A stretch of 64,000 nucleotides of DNA from Bacillota bacterium (GTDB lineage Bacteria; Bacillota; Clostridia; Oscillospirales; Ruminococcaceae), in contig JAEWXO010000003.1 of NCBI GenBank assembly GCA_023458875.1, positions 12,847 through 76,846 on the forward strand, in the 5' to 3' direction. The position numbers and the translations under genes were made by a program. Shown here piece after piece: positions 1 through 9,357 of the stretch (position 1 is its first letter; the number at the start of each line of letters is the position of its first letter). The notes under the pieces were generated by a model. That model saw only the letters and a program-made list of their open reading frames with translations. It made no database searches and was not told the DNA's origin.

Positions 1-105
1 AAGATCCTTAGGATGAACAAATTTCCACGAATCAACAATCCCCGCTTCGAGAAGCAAAGCTCCGCATACAAGTCCATCAAAATCTGATCTCGTTAAAAGT
101 CTCAT
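1..105 (-). CDS. DHH-family phosphoesterase, 5' end only (partial)
   Basis: The first 35 codons of a gene that runs off the left edge. The peptide begins MRLLTRSDFDGLVCGALLLE and continues to a FVHPKDL segment. The TRSDFDGLV stretch is typical of the first metal-binding motif of DHH/exopolyphosphatase-like phosphoesterases. A G-rich ribosome binding site (complement of the C-run at 115-120) precedes the ATG. Only the N-terminus is visible, so substrate (polyphosphate, oligoribonucleotide or cyclic dinucleotide) cannot be told. The family call rests on recognising the motif. Confidence 0.6.
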   Translation of the reverse strand, partial: MRLLTRSDFDGLVCGALLLEAGIVDSWKFVHPKDL

Positions 106-206
106 GTTTTTAGACCCCCCTTTTTATAATGTGTAATCATTATACATTATTTAATTGAAAAACACAATACATTTTATTGTGTTTTGTCTAAAATAAACAA
201 AACAAT

Positions 207-233
207 CAGGGAATAACTGTTTGTCATTCCCTG
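207..233 (-). terminator. Rho-independent terminator after aspS
   Basis: CAGGGAAT at 207-214 pairs exactly with ATTCCCTG at 226-233 around an 11-nt loop. Read on the minus strand the hairpin is followed by a T-rich run. It closes the minD-mgsA-hisS-aspS block. Confidence 0.8.
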
Positions 234-240
234 ACCTATT

Positions 241-2010
241 TTAAATTTCTTTTAAACTGATTCCGAGAATGTCAAGACTATCCCTGTCAACCTGTGACGG
301 GCATTCTGACATAAGTTCGCTGGCATTCTGAACCTTAGGAAATGCTGTAACATCTCTCAGACTGTCGCATCCGCACATAAGCATTGAAAGTCTGTCAAGA
401 CCGATTCCGAGACCACCGTGTGGTGGTGCACCATATTTGTAGGCTTCAACAAGGAATCCGAATTTCGCCTGAATTTCTTCTTCAGTAAGTCCCAGTGCCC
501 TGAACATCTTCTGCTGGAGCTCATAGTCGGTTATACGGATTGAGCCCGATGAAAGCTCAACTCCGTTAAGAACAAGGTCATAAGCTTTTGCGAATACTTT
601 TTCAGGTGCAGTATCAAGATACTGAAGACATTCATCCATAGGCATTGTAAAAGGATGATGCATTGCAAGCCATGAATTGCTTTCTTCGTCCCATTCAAAG
701 AACGGGAATTCTGTAATCCAGAGGAAGTTATAAGTGTCAGGGATAATGTCAAGCTTTTTGGCAACATGAAGTCTCAATGCACCGAGAACAGGCAGAGTTA
801 CCTTGTTTTTATCAGCAACGATCAATGCAACGTCGCCCTGACTGCAGTCAATTTTATTTAAAATCTGTGATATTTCATCATCTGTCATAAATTTTGAAAA
901 TGAGCATGATGGCTTTTCGTCTACCCATCTTATATATGCAAGGCCCTTTGCACCGATACCCTTTGATAATTCTGTAAGCTTGTCAATTTCTTTTCTGGTA
1001 AGTACAGAGGCAGCATTTTTGGCAACTATTGCGCGGACACTTCCACCGTTTTCAATAGCTGAAGTGAATACACCGAAACCGCATGATTTGACAATATCCG
1101 AGATATCATTTATCTCCATTCCGAACCTTGTATCAGGCTTATCCGAACCGTAACGGTTCATTGCATCAGTGTATGTCAGACGCTGTATCGGGATAGTGAT
1201 GTCTTTTCCGAGAACGGTTTTAAACAGGTATGAAATAAAACCTTCTGTAGACTCAAGTATATCTTCAACATCAACAAACGACATTTCAATATCTATCTGT
1301 GTAAATTCAGGCTGACGGTCTGCTCTTAAATCCTCATCACGGAAGCAGCGTGCAAGCTGGATGTATTTATCCATGCCTGATACCATCAGAAGCTGTTTGT
1401 AAATCTGAGGTGACTGCGGAAGTGCGTAGAACTTTCCGTTGTGTACTCTTGACGGAATAAGATAATCTCTTGCTCCTTCAGGAGTTGATTTCATCATCAT
1501 AGGTGTTTCTATTTCGATAAAACCGTTTTGATAATAATATTCTCTTGCAGCCTTTGCAATCTGATGACGCATGATTATGTTCTGCTGAAGCGGCTGTCTG
1601 CGGAGGTCAAGATATCTGTATTTTAATCTGAGCTCTTCATTTACCTTTGTTTCATTCTGGATTTCAAAAGGAGGTGTCTGGGCTTTTGCAAGTATTCTCA
1701 GCTCTGAAACGATTATTTCTATTTCACCTGTTCTGATATCAGGGTTTACACTGGTTCTCTTAGCTACTGTGCCTTTTGCCATAAGTACAAATTCTGATCT
1801 GCATGAAGCAGCCTTTTCAAAAATATCCCTTGCGGTATTGTCGTTGAATGCAAGCTGTACTATACCCGTTCTGTCTCTTAAATCTATAAATATAAGATTG
1901 CCGATGTCTCTTATTTTCTGAACAAATCCGCCTACTGTGACTTCGTTTCCTATGCCCTCTACTTCACCGCAGTAGTGAGTCCGCTTTAAACCTGTCATGT
2001 TATCTGCCAT
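241..2010 (-). CDS. aspS: Aspartyl-tRNA synthetase
   Basis: Charges tRNA-Asp with aspartate in the cytoplasm. The 589-residue length is normal for bacterial AspRS. An N-terminal OB-fold anticodon-binding domain contains the typical segment GFVQKIRDIGNLIFIDLRDR. A class II catalytic core follows, with a FRDEDLRADRQPEFTQID motif 2 and a GLGIGLDRLSMLM motif 3. The large GAD insertion typical of bacterial enzymes lies between them. AAAGGA precedes the ATG. It is the last gene of a minus-strand block after hisS. A hairpin separates the two, so aspS may be only partly co-transcribed. No T-box leader is visible. Confidence 0.97.
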   Translation of the reverse strand: MADNMTGLKRTHYCGEVEGIGNEVTVGGFVQKIRDIGNLIFIDLRDRTGIVQLAFNDNTARDIFEKAASCRSEFVLMAKGTVAKRTSVNPDIRTGEIEIIVSELRILAKAQTPPFEIQNETKVNEELRLKYRYLDLRRQPLQQNIIMRHQIAKAAREYYYQNGFIEIETPMMMKSTPEGARDYLIPSRVHNGKFYALPQSPQIYKQLLMVSGMDKYIQLARCFRDEDLRADRQPEFTQIDIEMSFVDVEDILESTEGFISYLFKTVLGKDITIPIQRLTYTDAMNRYGSDKPDTRFGMEINDISDIVKSCGFGVFTSAIENGGSVRAIVAKNAASVLTRKEIDKLTELSKGIGAKGLAYIRWVDEKPSCSFSKFMTDDEISQILNKIDCSQGDVALIVADKNKVTLPVLGALRLHVAKKLDIIPDTYNFLWITEFPFFEWDEESNSWLAMHHPFTMPMDECLQYLDTAPEKVFAKAYDLVLNGVELSSGSIRITDYELQQKMFRALGLTEEEIQAKFGFLVEAYKYGAPPHGGLGIGLDRLSMLMCGCDSLRDVTAFPKVQNASELMSECPSQVDRDSLDILGISLKEI

Positions 2011-2042
2011 TGATATTTATCCTTTCCGGTAATCAAAAATTA

Positions 2043-2070
2043 AGGGAATCCTGAAGATAAGGATATCCCT
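2043..2070 (-). terminator. Hairpin between hisS and aspS, possible attenuating terminator
   Basis: AGGGAATCCT (2043-2052) can pair with AGGATATCCCT (2060-2070), with one bulge. On the minus strand it is followed by TTAATTTTTGATT. It sits in the 69-nt gap between hisS and aspS and may lower transcription into aspS. Confidence 0.5.
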
Positions 2071-2079
2071 GATTTTTGT

Positions 2080-3402
2080 TTATTTTTCTAGACCATTTAT
2101 AAATTTTTCTGCTTCTTCGCAGTTAAGCATGGCTGCAACTGCTTCGTTTGAAAAATTATCAACAAAAGAATTGTCGAGTGCAAGCTCGGTTTCTTTTCCG
2201 CTTTGCATATTTTTTATCTTTACAGCACCTGACTGTATTTCATTATCACCAAGAACCATTGTGTAAACAGCACCTGTTTTATTTGCATACTTCATCTGTG
2301 CTTTGAGGCTTCTGTTCATAAGGTCGTATTCTACTGTATAACCTTCAGTACGGAGTCCTTTTGCAAGAACTACAGCCTTTTCAAGTGCGTTCTGGCCCAT
2401 CGGTACAATGTAAAGATCGCATTTTGATTTTTCCATGAAATCGCATCCCTGCTTTTCCATTGTAAGTATCAGACGTTCAATACCTGCAGCAAAGCCGAGA
2501 GACGGTGTCTGAGGACCACCAAGCTCTTTTACAAGACCGTCATAGCGACCGCCGGCACATACAGTGCCCTGTGCGCCGATATCGGTTGTTATAAATTCAA
2601 AAACGGTTTTTGTATAATAATCAAGACCTCTTACGATCTTGGGATTTACTTTGTATGCGATATTCATAGATGTCAGAATATCTTTAAGCTTTTTAAAATG
2701 CTCAGAGCATTCGTCACACAGATAATCAGATATGACTGGTGCATCCTTGGCAATATCCGAGCATACGGGACTTTTGCAGTCGAGTATACGCATAGGATTT
2801 TTCTCAAGTCTGGTAAGACATGTTTCGCAAAGGTCAGGTTTTCTTTCCTGGAAATATTCTCTGAGTACCTTATGGTATTGAGCGCGGCATGAAGGACATC
2901 CTATGGAGTTAATATTAAGTTCAATGTTCTTAAGGCCAAGTCTGTCTAAGAAATCGTGTGCCATTGAAATCATTTCAGCATCAGCAAACGGTGAAGCGCT
3001 GCCTATCATTTCAGCACCAAACTGGTGAAATTCTCTGAGCCTGCCGGCCTGAGGCTTCTCATGTCTGAAACAGGAAACAAGATAAAAAACCTTCTGTGGG
3101 AGAGCTTCATTGAGCATTCCGTTCTGCATTACTGCACGTATAGTTCCTGCTGTTCCTTCAGGTCTTAATGTAAATTTGGTTTCTTTTGCGATAACAGAAT
3201 ACATTTCTTTTTGTACTACATCGGTCGTTTCACCTACCGAACGCAGAAACAGGTCAGTGTTTTCAAATGTAGGAAATCTGATTTCATTAAAACCGTATGT
3301 CTGTGCTGTACTCTGAGCTATCTGTTCTACTGTATACCATTTGTTTATTTCGGCCGGTGTAACATCTCCGGTACCATGTGGTCTCTGAACTGTTAAAGCC
3401 AT
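2080..3402 (-). CDS. hisS: Histidyl-tRNA synthetase
   Basis: Attaches histidine to tRNA-His. The 440 residues cover a class II catalytic core and a C-terminal anticodon-binding domain. Visible signatures are TLRPEGTAGTIRAV (motif 2 region), the histidine-specific RGLDYYTKTVFEF loop and GGRYDGLVKELGG, then GFAAGIERL as motif 3. A cysteine-rich insert around residues 165-215 (CPSCR, CETC, CSDI, CDEC) looks like the zinc-type insertion seen in some Firmicute HisRS. The gene is 37 nt downstream of mgsA and upstream of aspS, the usual hisS-aspS order. No T-box is seen upstream, so expression probably depends on the upstream block. Confidence 0.97.
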   Translation of the reverse strand: MALTVQRPHGTGDVTPAEINKWYTVEQIAQSTAQTYGFNEIRFPTFENTDLFLRSVGETTDVVQKEMYSVIAKETKFTLRPEGTAGTIRAVMQNGMLNEALPQKVFYLVSCFRHEKPQAGRLREFHQFGAEMIGSASPFADAEMISMAHDFLDRLGLKNIELNINSIGCPSCRAQYHKVLREYFQERKPDLCETCLTRLEKNPMRILDCKSPVCSDIAKDAPVISDYLCDECSEHFKKLKDILTSMNIAYKVNPKIVRGLDYYTKTVFEFITTDIGAQGTVCAGGRYDGLVKELGGPQTPSLGFAAGIERLILTMEKQGCDFMEKSKCDLYIVPMGQNALEKAVVLAKGLRTEGYTVEYDLMNRSLKAQMKYANKTGAVYTMVLGDNEIQSGAVKIKNMQSGKETELALDNSFVDNFSNEAVAAMLNCEEAEKFINGLEK

Positions 3403-3439
3403 ATTATAAATAAAGTCCTTCCGTAAATAAAATTAAGTA

Positions 3440-3844
3440 TTAAAATTCAGGTGTTCCGTATGCACGCCAGTCAAGATCTCCTCTTTCAAGAGCAAGAATA
3501 AGCGCTTCAGCTGTCGCAATGTTTGTTGCCACAGGCACATTATGAACGTCACAGAGCCTCAGCAGCTCAATGTCATTAGGTTCATTTGCCTTAGGTGTAA
3601 TAGGATCCCTGAAAAACAGAAGGATATCTATTTCTCCGCATGAAATACGTGAAGACAGCTGCTGGTCACCGCCCTGTGAGCCGCTGAGATATCTTTGAAT
3701 ATTAAGTCCTGTAGATTCACTTACAAGTTTTCCTGTTGTACCTGTCGCACATAAATGGTTTCTTGAGAGAATTCCGCAGTAAGCTATGCAGAACTGAACC
3801 ATTAATTCTTTTTTTGAGTCATGTGCTATTAAAGCTATAGTCAT
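3440..3844 (-). CDS. mgsA: Methylglyoxal synthase
   Basis: Converts dihydroxyacetone phosphate to methylglyoxal plus phosphate, a glycolytic bypass. The 134 residues match the compact family. Visible are the N-terminal IALIAHDSKK, the phosphate-binding ATGTTGKL, the catalytic region GSQGGDQQ with its Asp, FRDP with a second Asp, and the conserved His in CDVHNVP. AGAAAGGA lies just ahead of the ATG. It sits 56 nt after minD and 37 nt before hisS. mgsA next to minD and shape genes recurs in Clostridia and does not imply a division role. Confidence 0.95.
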   Translation of the reverse strand: MTIALIAHDSKKELMVQFCIAYCGILSRNHLCATGTTGKLVSESTGLNIQRYLSGSQGGDQQLSSRISCGEIDILLFFRDPITPKANEPNDIELLRLCDVHNVPVATNIATAEALILALERGDLDWRAYGTPEF

Positions 3845-3900
3845 ACTGATATTCCTTTCTTTATAACAGACACACCTTAATGATATCTGTATTTTTTATA

Positions 3901-4638
3901 TTAAAATTTGATTGTAAGCGGCACATTTTCGTTCTTTATTCTCTTTGCTATCGCATCAAATGCAATAAGACTAGGAGAACCATACGGAATAGGCTGACCG
4001 GTTCCTGTTGCAGCTACGAGCTGATAATCCTCAGGAATAACACCGATAAGCTGTACGCCTATTGTGTCTATGGTTTCGTCAAGGTCGTGAATGAGCATAT
4101 TGTCCATGGCGAGTCTGGAAACCTTGTTTATTATAAGTCTCTGTCGCTGATTTCCTTTTGTATAAAAAGCATCAGACATCATTTTTGCATCACGTATGCA
4201 GATAGGATCAGGTGTAGTGACTACAAGTATAAGATCCGCCTGTTGTACTATGTCAAATACATGTGAGTTTATTCCGGCACCCGTATCAATTATAATGAAA
4301 TCGTAGTATTTCCTTATCTGACTACATATGTTTTTAATCTGTTCTGCAGTAACAACAGTAAATGGATTCTCAGGTGCACATACGACGCTGAGATTGCTTG
4401 CCATAGGGGTTTGTGTCACAGCCTGAAGAATATCGCACTGTCCTGAAAGAACGTGCCCGAGATCATATTTTATTTTGTTTTGAAGAGAAAAGATAATATC
4501 AATACAGCGAAGTCCGAAATCAAGTTCGATGATCAATGTTCTGTTGCCCTGTTTGGCAAGAGAATATCCGAGTCCGGAACAGATCGAAGTCTTTCCGGTT
4601 CCTCCTTTGCCGGAGGTAACGGCTATTACTTTAGACAT
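3901..4638 (-). CDS. minD: MinD-like septum-site-determining ATPase
   Basis: ParA/MinD-type P-loop ATPase expected to cycle on the membrane and place the division site. A deviant Walker A (SGKGGTGKTS) lies at about residues 9-18, a Walker B-type IIIDTGAGI in the middle, and VTTPDPICIRDA further on. At 245 residues it is slightly short for MinD, but the end (IAKRIKNENVPLTIKF) could form the short membrane-targeting helix. No minC or minE adjoins it. GAAAGGAG precedes the ATG. A promoter lies in the 207-nt gap before it, so it can be transcribed apart from the mre genes. A FlhG-type relative is the main alternative. Confidence 0.85.
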   Translation of the reverse strand: MSKVIAVTSGKGGTGKTSICSGLGYSLAKQGNRTLIIELDFGLRCIDIIFSLQNKIKYDLGHVLSGQCDILQAVTQTPMASNLSVVCAPENPFTVVTAEQIKNICSQIRKYYDFIIIDTGAGINSHVFDIVQQADLILVVTTPDPICIRDAKMMSDAFYTKGNQRQRLIINKVSRLAMDNMLIHDLDETIDTIGVQLIGVIPEDYQLVAATGTGQPIPYGSPSLIAFDAIAKRIKNENVPLTIKF

Positions 4639-4718
4639 ATTAAACTCCTTTCAATTTAAGATTAAGTATAGTACTGTGTCATTTATTGGATTGTTAGTGA
4701 GATATTTTATATAATTAT

Positions 4719-4746
4719 ATTGTACCATAAATAATGATTTTGTCAA
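4719..4746 (-). promoter_or_regulatory. Sigma-A-type promoter for minD-mgsA-hisS-aspS
   Basis: Read on the minus strand: TTGACA (complement of 4741-4746), 16 nt, then TACAAT (complement of 4719-4724). It lies about 80 nt upstream of the minD start, in the only sizeable gap of the block. Confidence 0.6.
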
Positions 4747-4845
4747 AGTCATTTTTTTATTAAACTCTAAAATTGTAGTAATGTATGATTTATTTATTGT
4801 GATTTGTGTATATTGCATAATATGGCATAAAAAACAATGAGATTA

Positions 4846-6828
4846 TCAGCTGATTTTATTGCTATAATGGGAATTATAGGAGTCAATAATCTTTCTGACA
4901 AGATATTTGGAGTTTGTGCCTTTTTCAATAACAGCGGCAAATGCGATAACAGGATCATCCGCCGGTGCAAAGCCTATTACTGTTGTATTTGTGTCCTCGC
5001 TTGATGTAGTCTGAGGTGTTCCGGTTTTTATCGCCACATCATAACCGAGACCGTTAAGTGAGAATTCGCCGTCAGGAGTGTTCTGGGAAGCACCTATCAT
5101 ACCCTGAATTATAGAAGGAAATACATAATCATAATTTGCAGTTATAGTTTCCGCAACGACCGGTTCAACATCATCTATTTTGTTTCCAAGATAGTCATAT
5201 ATGCTGTCTACAAGGTGCGGCTGATATCTTACGCCTCTGTTGCCGATTGTAGATGCAAGCACGGCCATCTGAAGCGGAGTTATCATTGTTTCGGACTGAC
5301 CGATTGCTGCGTCAAGAAGATTTCCCGCATACCATGTGCCGCCCAGCTCCTCCACGACCTCAGGACATGCTACATAGCCTACCGAATCTCCGCTTTCGAG
5401 TCCGAGATGTGTTCCCAGGCCGTACATATTTCCGTATTTTACTATATTTTTGATTCCTGTAAGCTGTGAAAGCTCATAAAAGAATATATTGCACGATACG
5501 CGGATGGATTCCGCTACGCCTATATTTGAGTGGTATCCGGTACAGAATTTGTCAACATCGATGTATCTGTATTGCTTAGCGCAGTAAAATGTGCTGTCAG
5601 GTGTAATAAAGCCTTCATTAAGACCTGCTGTTGCCGTTACGGGTTTAAATGCCGAACCGGGCCTGTAAAGACCGTCGGTTGCACGGTTAAGAAGAGGTGT
5701 ACCCTCACGTTTAAGAACATCCGAATAGTTTTCTATATAATCCTTAAGATTATATGTAGGTGCTGTAGCCAGAGCAAGGACATCATTGTTCCTTGCATCA
5801 AGAACAACTATTGCTCCGGATGTTACATTATGCATATCCTTAACCTCGGTATTCAGATATTTCATGAAATTTTCAAGTATAGACTGAACGTCACGCTGAA
5901 AATCAATGTTTATTGTAAGCTTCAGTGTGTTTCCGGGAACAGCAGGCTCTGTAATTTCAGATGATATCGTGGAATTGTCCTGTACAGTTATCTGGCGGAT
6001 ACCGTTTTTTCCCTTGAGATAGCTTTCCATGCCTTTTTCCAGACCGCTTTTTCCTACAGAATCATTGAGGAAATATCCCATGTTTTTAAGCTCATCATAT
6101 TCCTCGGCATAAATAGGTCCCACTGTTCCGATTTCGTGAGGTATAATATCCGTAACAGGGTTTGTCCTGATAGCATCCTCAGCTATTTCAATTCCGGGAA
6201 GATCTACGCTGAGTTCTTTTATTTTTGATACGGTATCGATAGTTATATCCTCACAAAGAGTAAAGACGTTACTCAATGAAAAATCACGTATATTCATTTC
6301 GTAACGTATTCCTGCAATTATCCTTTTCTGTTCGTCTGTATAATCATCAGAGATCCTATAGTCAACAATAAGCTTGTCAATGCAGTTTTCCGCCGTTGCA
6401 TAGACATTTACACCTATCATGGATTTGAGCCGTGATATGTCAGCATCATCCTTACTTGAATATTCATAGGGAAGTGATTTTGAAACAGGCAGAGAGTCAT
6501 GATAATCATAACCCTCTTTTATAAGAAAATCAGCTATTTTAAAAATTACGGCGTTGGCTTTTTCGTTATCGGAAGGGAAGGAGGCTTTTTCAATTATGAC
6601 ATTAAAGCCAAGCTTGTTTTCAACAATCGGAACACCGTTTATATCTTTTATTTCTCCTCTTGTTGCATGTATTATTTGTTGAGCAGTGTATGATGACGGA
6701 GGTTTCTCTGTATAATTATTGCTGTCAACTATCTGTATTTTCATAAGCTTTACACCGCCAAGTGCAGCTGTTGAGATTACACCGCAGATAATCAGCACGG
6801 TTCTGAATCTGTCTGTAAAAATATTCAT
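4846..6828 (-). CDS. mrdA: Penicillin-binding protein 2 (elongasome transpeptidase)
   Basis: Class B penicillin-binding protein that crosslinks peptidoglycan during wall elongation, acting outside the membrane with MreBCD. One N-terminal membrane anchor (about residues 8-26) is followed by a PBP-dimer domain and a transpeptidase domain. The catalytic motifs are visible: SAFK (serine nucleophile in GSAFKPVTA), SCN (RVSCNIFFYEL) and KTGT (AIKTGTPQT). The 660-residue length fits. It starts 9 nt after mreD ends, with AGGATG before the ATG, so it is part of the mre operon. The symbol follows genetic context; pbpA is used for the same protein. Confidence 0.92.
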   Translation of the reverse strand: MNIFTDRFRTVLIICGVISTAALGGVKLMKIQIVDSNNYTEKPPSSYTAQQIIHATRGEIKDINGVPIVENKLGFNVIIEKASFPSDNEKANAVIFKIADFLIKEGYDYHDSLPVSKSLPYEYSSKDDADISRLKSMIGVNVYATAENCIDKLIVDYRISDDYTDEQKRIIAGIRYEMNIRDFSLSNVFTLCEDITIDTVSKIKELSVDLPGIEIAEDAIRTNPVTDIIPHEIGTVGPIYAEEYDELKNMGYFLNDSVGKSGLEKGMESYLKGKNGIRQITVQDNSTISSEITEPAVPGNTLKLTINIDFQRDVQSILENFMKYLNTEVKDMHNVTSGAIVVLDARNNDVLALATAPTYNLKDYIENYSDVLKREGTPLLNRATDGLYRPGSAFKPVTATAGLNEGFITPDSTFYCAKQYRYIDVDKFCTGYHSNIGVAESIRVSCNIFFYELSQLTGIKNIVKYGNMYGLGTHLGLESGDSVGYVACPEVVEELGGTWYAGNLLDAAIGQSETMITPLQMAVLASTIGNRGVRYQPHLVDSIYDYLGNKIDDVEPVVAETITANYDYVFPSIIQGMIGASQNTPDGEFSLNGLGYDVAIKTGTPQTTSSEDTNTTVIGFAPADDPVIAFAAVIEKGTNSKYLVRKIIDSYNSHYSNKIS

Positions 6829-6837
6829 ATTAACATC

Positions 6838-7398
6838 CTAATCCTTTATAAGAGCATCATTTTCATTTAATGTATGCATTTTACGAAGTGTAAAATGTTT
6901 TCTGATAAATTTTATTAAAGGGTAAATAATTATCAGGGCCAAAACAGTAAGTAAAAATTCAGGCAGCATAAATTTTTTAAGTAAAATGTCTGTATTGCTG
7001 TAATCCCATATAACATAATAGAAAAAATAGTCCAGAAGGAAACAGATTGATGAGTAAAAAACAGTAAGAATGAATATGTTCAGAAAGCTTTTTCTGAGAA
7101 GGTGTTTGAACAGCAGTGATGTGAAGACACATCCAAGCAGAAGAAGTATGGCGTTATAGCCGATAAGCTTTCCGAGCGCTATATCATTGAGCAGTCCGCA
7201 GAAGATTCCTGTTATGGCACTTACGAGTTCATCCTCACTCATTGAAATGCAAAGAGACAGAGGAATAAGTATTTCAGGCTTTGTAAAGCTTCCGGTTGTC
7301 ATAAAAATAAACGTAAACCATATAATCAGTGAAAATATGCTCCATCGCATAAGCGCAAATTTCCGCTTTCGCCTGGAGGAAACAAGTTTAATATTCAT
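6838..7398 (-). CDS. mreD: Rod shape-determining protein MreD
   Basis: Integral membrane member of the elongasome. The protein is 186 residues, very hydrophobic, with about five to six predicted membrane segments and basic ends. I placed the start at the ATG (7396-7398) giving MNIKLVSSRRKRKFALMRWS. A longer reading frame exists but runs through the end of mreC. With this start mreD overlaps the mreC stop by 11 nt, which suggests translational coupling. MreD sequences are poorly conserved, so the call leans on position between mreC and PBP2 as well as topology. Confidence 0.88.
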   Translation of the reverse strand: MNIKLVSSRRKRKFALMRWSIFSLIIWFTFIFMTTGSFTKPEILIPLSLCISMSEDELVSAITGIFCGLLNDIALGKLIGYNAILLLLGCVFTSLLFKHLLRKSFLNIFILTVFYSSICFLLDYFFYYVIWDYSNTDILLKKFMLPEFLLTVLALIIIYPLIKFIRKHFTLRKMHTLNENDALIKD

Positions 7399-8245
7399 TA
7401 ACCTCGCCCTTTCCGTTGAATGAGGTAACGACCATAACGCTTGTAAGCTTTGATACATCGACAAACGGTTCAAGAACAGCGAAATTTGACAGACCACTCT
7501 GTGCACTTCCTGTTTCCGTAACCTTGCCTACGAGATAATCAGCAGGGAAAAGCCCGCTGCTTCCTGTTGTTACAATCATATCACCTTTTTTTATGCTGCT
7601 GTCTTTTTCAATGTAGATTATCTGGCTTAGTCCTTCTGAGGAATATTTTATGTCACCCTCAAGTATACCTGTATCTGATTTTCCCTTTACGGTTACACCT
7701 ATTGAAAGATCAGGTGAAAGAATTGTACGGACTGTGGAGTATTTTTCGGAAACCCCGACAACCGAGCCGACAAGTCCGGCTGATGTAACTACAGGGTCAT
7801 ATATTGAAATCCCATCATTGCTGCCTCTGTCAATTATAAATGAACAGAACGGGTCATTTGCTGTATATGCAATTACTTTGCACGGAGGGGATAATGTATA
7901 ATCGTTATGTTCTTCTTTGATGCCTATAAATTTCCGTAGCTCTTCAAGGTCTTTCTTTGTGTTTTCGTAATCGACCATATTGTTTCTTAGTTCATTTACT
8001 TCTGATTCAAGTTCAAGATTTTTTTCATAATATTTTTTTGAATTGAGAAAATAGTCAATTTTTACGCCGAGATTGTCGGAAATCGCAGAAGAAACGTAAC
8101 GGAACGGTTTTGAAATGGTGTTTACAAACTGTGAACCTCCGACAGAGTGCCCACTTTGTGTTACTGAATACAGCATGATTCCTATAAGCATTGCAATCAG
8201 ACATAAGATCAATTTGAAATTAAGACTCTTAAAAAAATCACGCAT
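7388..8245 (-). CDS. mreC: Rod shape-determining protein MreC
   Basis: Bitopic protein linking MreB to the periplasm-facing wall synthesis enzymes. A membrane anchor covers about residues 10-28 (KLILCLIAMLIGIMLYS). A coiled coil follows (about 70-105, ESEVNELRNNM...DLEELRKFIG), then the double beta-barrel domain with ITDRGSNDGI-like and VGSVVGVS segments. I chose the ATG at 8243-8245 because GGAG sits 6 nt upstream; an in-frame TTG four codons earlier has no usable site. It gives 285 residues. It starts 20 nt after mreB and overlaps mreD. Confidence 0.94.
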   Translation of the reverse strand: MRDFFKSLNFKLILCLIAMLIGIMLYSVTQSGHSVGGSQFVNTISKPFRYVSSAISDNLGVKIDYFLNSKKYYEKNLELESEVNELRNNMVDYENTKKDLEELRKFIGIKEEHNDYTLSPPCKVIAYTANDPFCSFIIDRGSNDGISIYDPVVTSAGLVGSVVGVSEKYSTVRTILSPDLSIGVTVKGKSDTGILEGDIKYSSEGLSQIIYIEKDSSIKKGDMIVTTGSSGLFPADYLVGKVTETGSAQSGLSNFAVLEPFVDVSKLTSVMVVTSFNGKGEVNEY

Positions 8246-8265
8246 TTTAATCTCCAATCATCCAA

Positions 8266-9285
8266 TCAATAGTATTTAGGTTCATATTCGCTGATGGCGT
8301 CTTCATATTTTGAATAGTTTTCTATTACCTTGCCGGTACCTTCAACAACACAGTCAAGAGGATATTCTGCAATATACACCGGCATTCCGGTTTCGTTGTT
8401 TATAAGTGTGTCAAGGCCTTTGAGCAGAGCACCGCCTCCGCACAGGGTTATGCCCTGTTCGATGATATCAGCAGATAATTCAGGAGGTGTCTTTTCAAGC
8501 GTTACTTTTACGGCTTCAATTATTTTTGATATAGGGTCTATAAGGGCATCTCTTATTTCAGTTGATGAAACGGTGATGTTTTCAGGCAGTCCGTTAAGCA
8601 GATTACGTCCCTTGACCTCCATTTTTTCCACAGCATCACCCGGATAAGCAGAGCCTATCTGAACCTTTATATCCTCTGCTGTACGTTCACCGATAAGCAT
8701 GTTGTATTTTTTCTTTACATAGTTGATAATGGAGTTATCAAGCTCGTCGCCGGCTATTCTTATTGAGCGTGATGTTACTATTCCACCCATGGAAATAACA
8801 GCGACCTCGCTGGTGCCACCGCCTATATCAACTATCATATTTCCTATGGGTTCTGTAACAGGCAGACCTGCACCTATCGCTGCGGCCATAGGTTCTTCTA
8901 TTATATAGACTTTTTTTGCTCCTGCAAGCTCAGCTGCATCCTTTACAGCACGTCTTTCTACCGGAGTAACACCTGATGGTATACAAATAGTAACTCTTGC
9001 TTTTGTAAATAAGGTTCCCTTAAGTGACTTTTTTATAAACTCTGAAAGCATAGTTGTAGTTATATTAAAATCAGCTATTACGCCGCCCTTAAGTGGTCTG
9101 ACAGCAATTATTGAACCAGGCGTTTTTCCTATTACTTCTTTTGCTTCCTTTCCGACATAGCTTGCCTTTTCGTCTCTTGTGTTTACAGCAACAACAGAAG
9201 GCTCGCGGATTATTATTCCTTTTCCTCTCATATATACAAGGGTATTGGCAGTACCCAGATCGATGCCTATATCTTTTGTGAACAT
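8266..9285 (-). CDS. mreB: Rod shape-determining actin homologue MreB
   Basis: Bacterial actin that forms membrane-bound filaments directing lateral wall synthesis. The 339 residues are full length. Visible are the phosphate-1 loop (DIGIDLGTANTLVY), the phosphate-2 loop (VDIGGGTSEVAVIS), the RRAVKDAAELAGAKKVYIIE segment, and the adenosine motif (TLCGGGALLKGLD). A near-ideal AAAAGGAG precedes the ATG. It leads mreC, mreD and PBP2 in one operon, downstream of the DUF4321 gene. Confidence 0.97.
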   Translation of the reverse strand: MFTKDIGIDLGTANTLVYMRGKGIIIREPSVVAVNTRDEKASYVGKEAKEVIGKTPGSIIAVRPLKGGVIADFNITTTMLSEFIKKSLKGTLFTKARVTICIPSGVTPVERRAVKDAAELAGAKKVYIIEEPMAAAIGAGLPVTEPIGNMIVDIGGGTSEVAVISMGGIVTSRSIRIAGDELDNSIINYVKKKYNMLIGERTAEDIKVQIGSAYPGDAVEKMEVKGRNLLNGLPENITVSSTEIRDALIDPISKIIEAVKVTLEKTPPELSADIIEQGITLCGGGALLKGLDTLINNETGMPVYIAEYPLDCVVEGTGKVIENYSKYEDAISEYEPKYY

Positions 9286-9357
9286 TAGAATTCTCCTTTT
9301 GATGTGATAAAATTAGTATATGTATTTTTTTGAATATATTATTAAAAAATTCAGATA

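Noticed and set aside
2010..3440. T-box leader before hisS or aspS
   Set aside because: The gaps are only 37 and 69 nt, too short, and no T-box sequence or specifier stem is visible.
8330..8908. Plus-strand ORFs opposite mreB
   Set aside because: They are shadows of mreB codons in another frame, with no ribosome site or recognisable domain.
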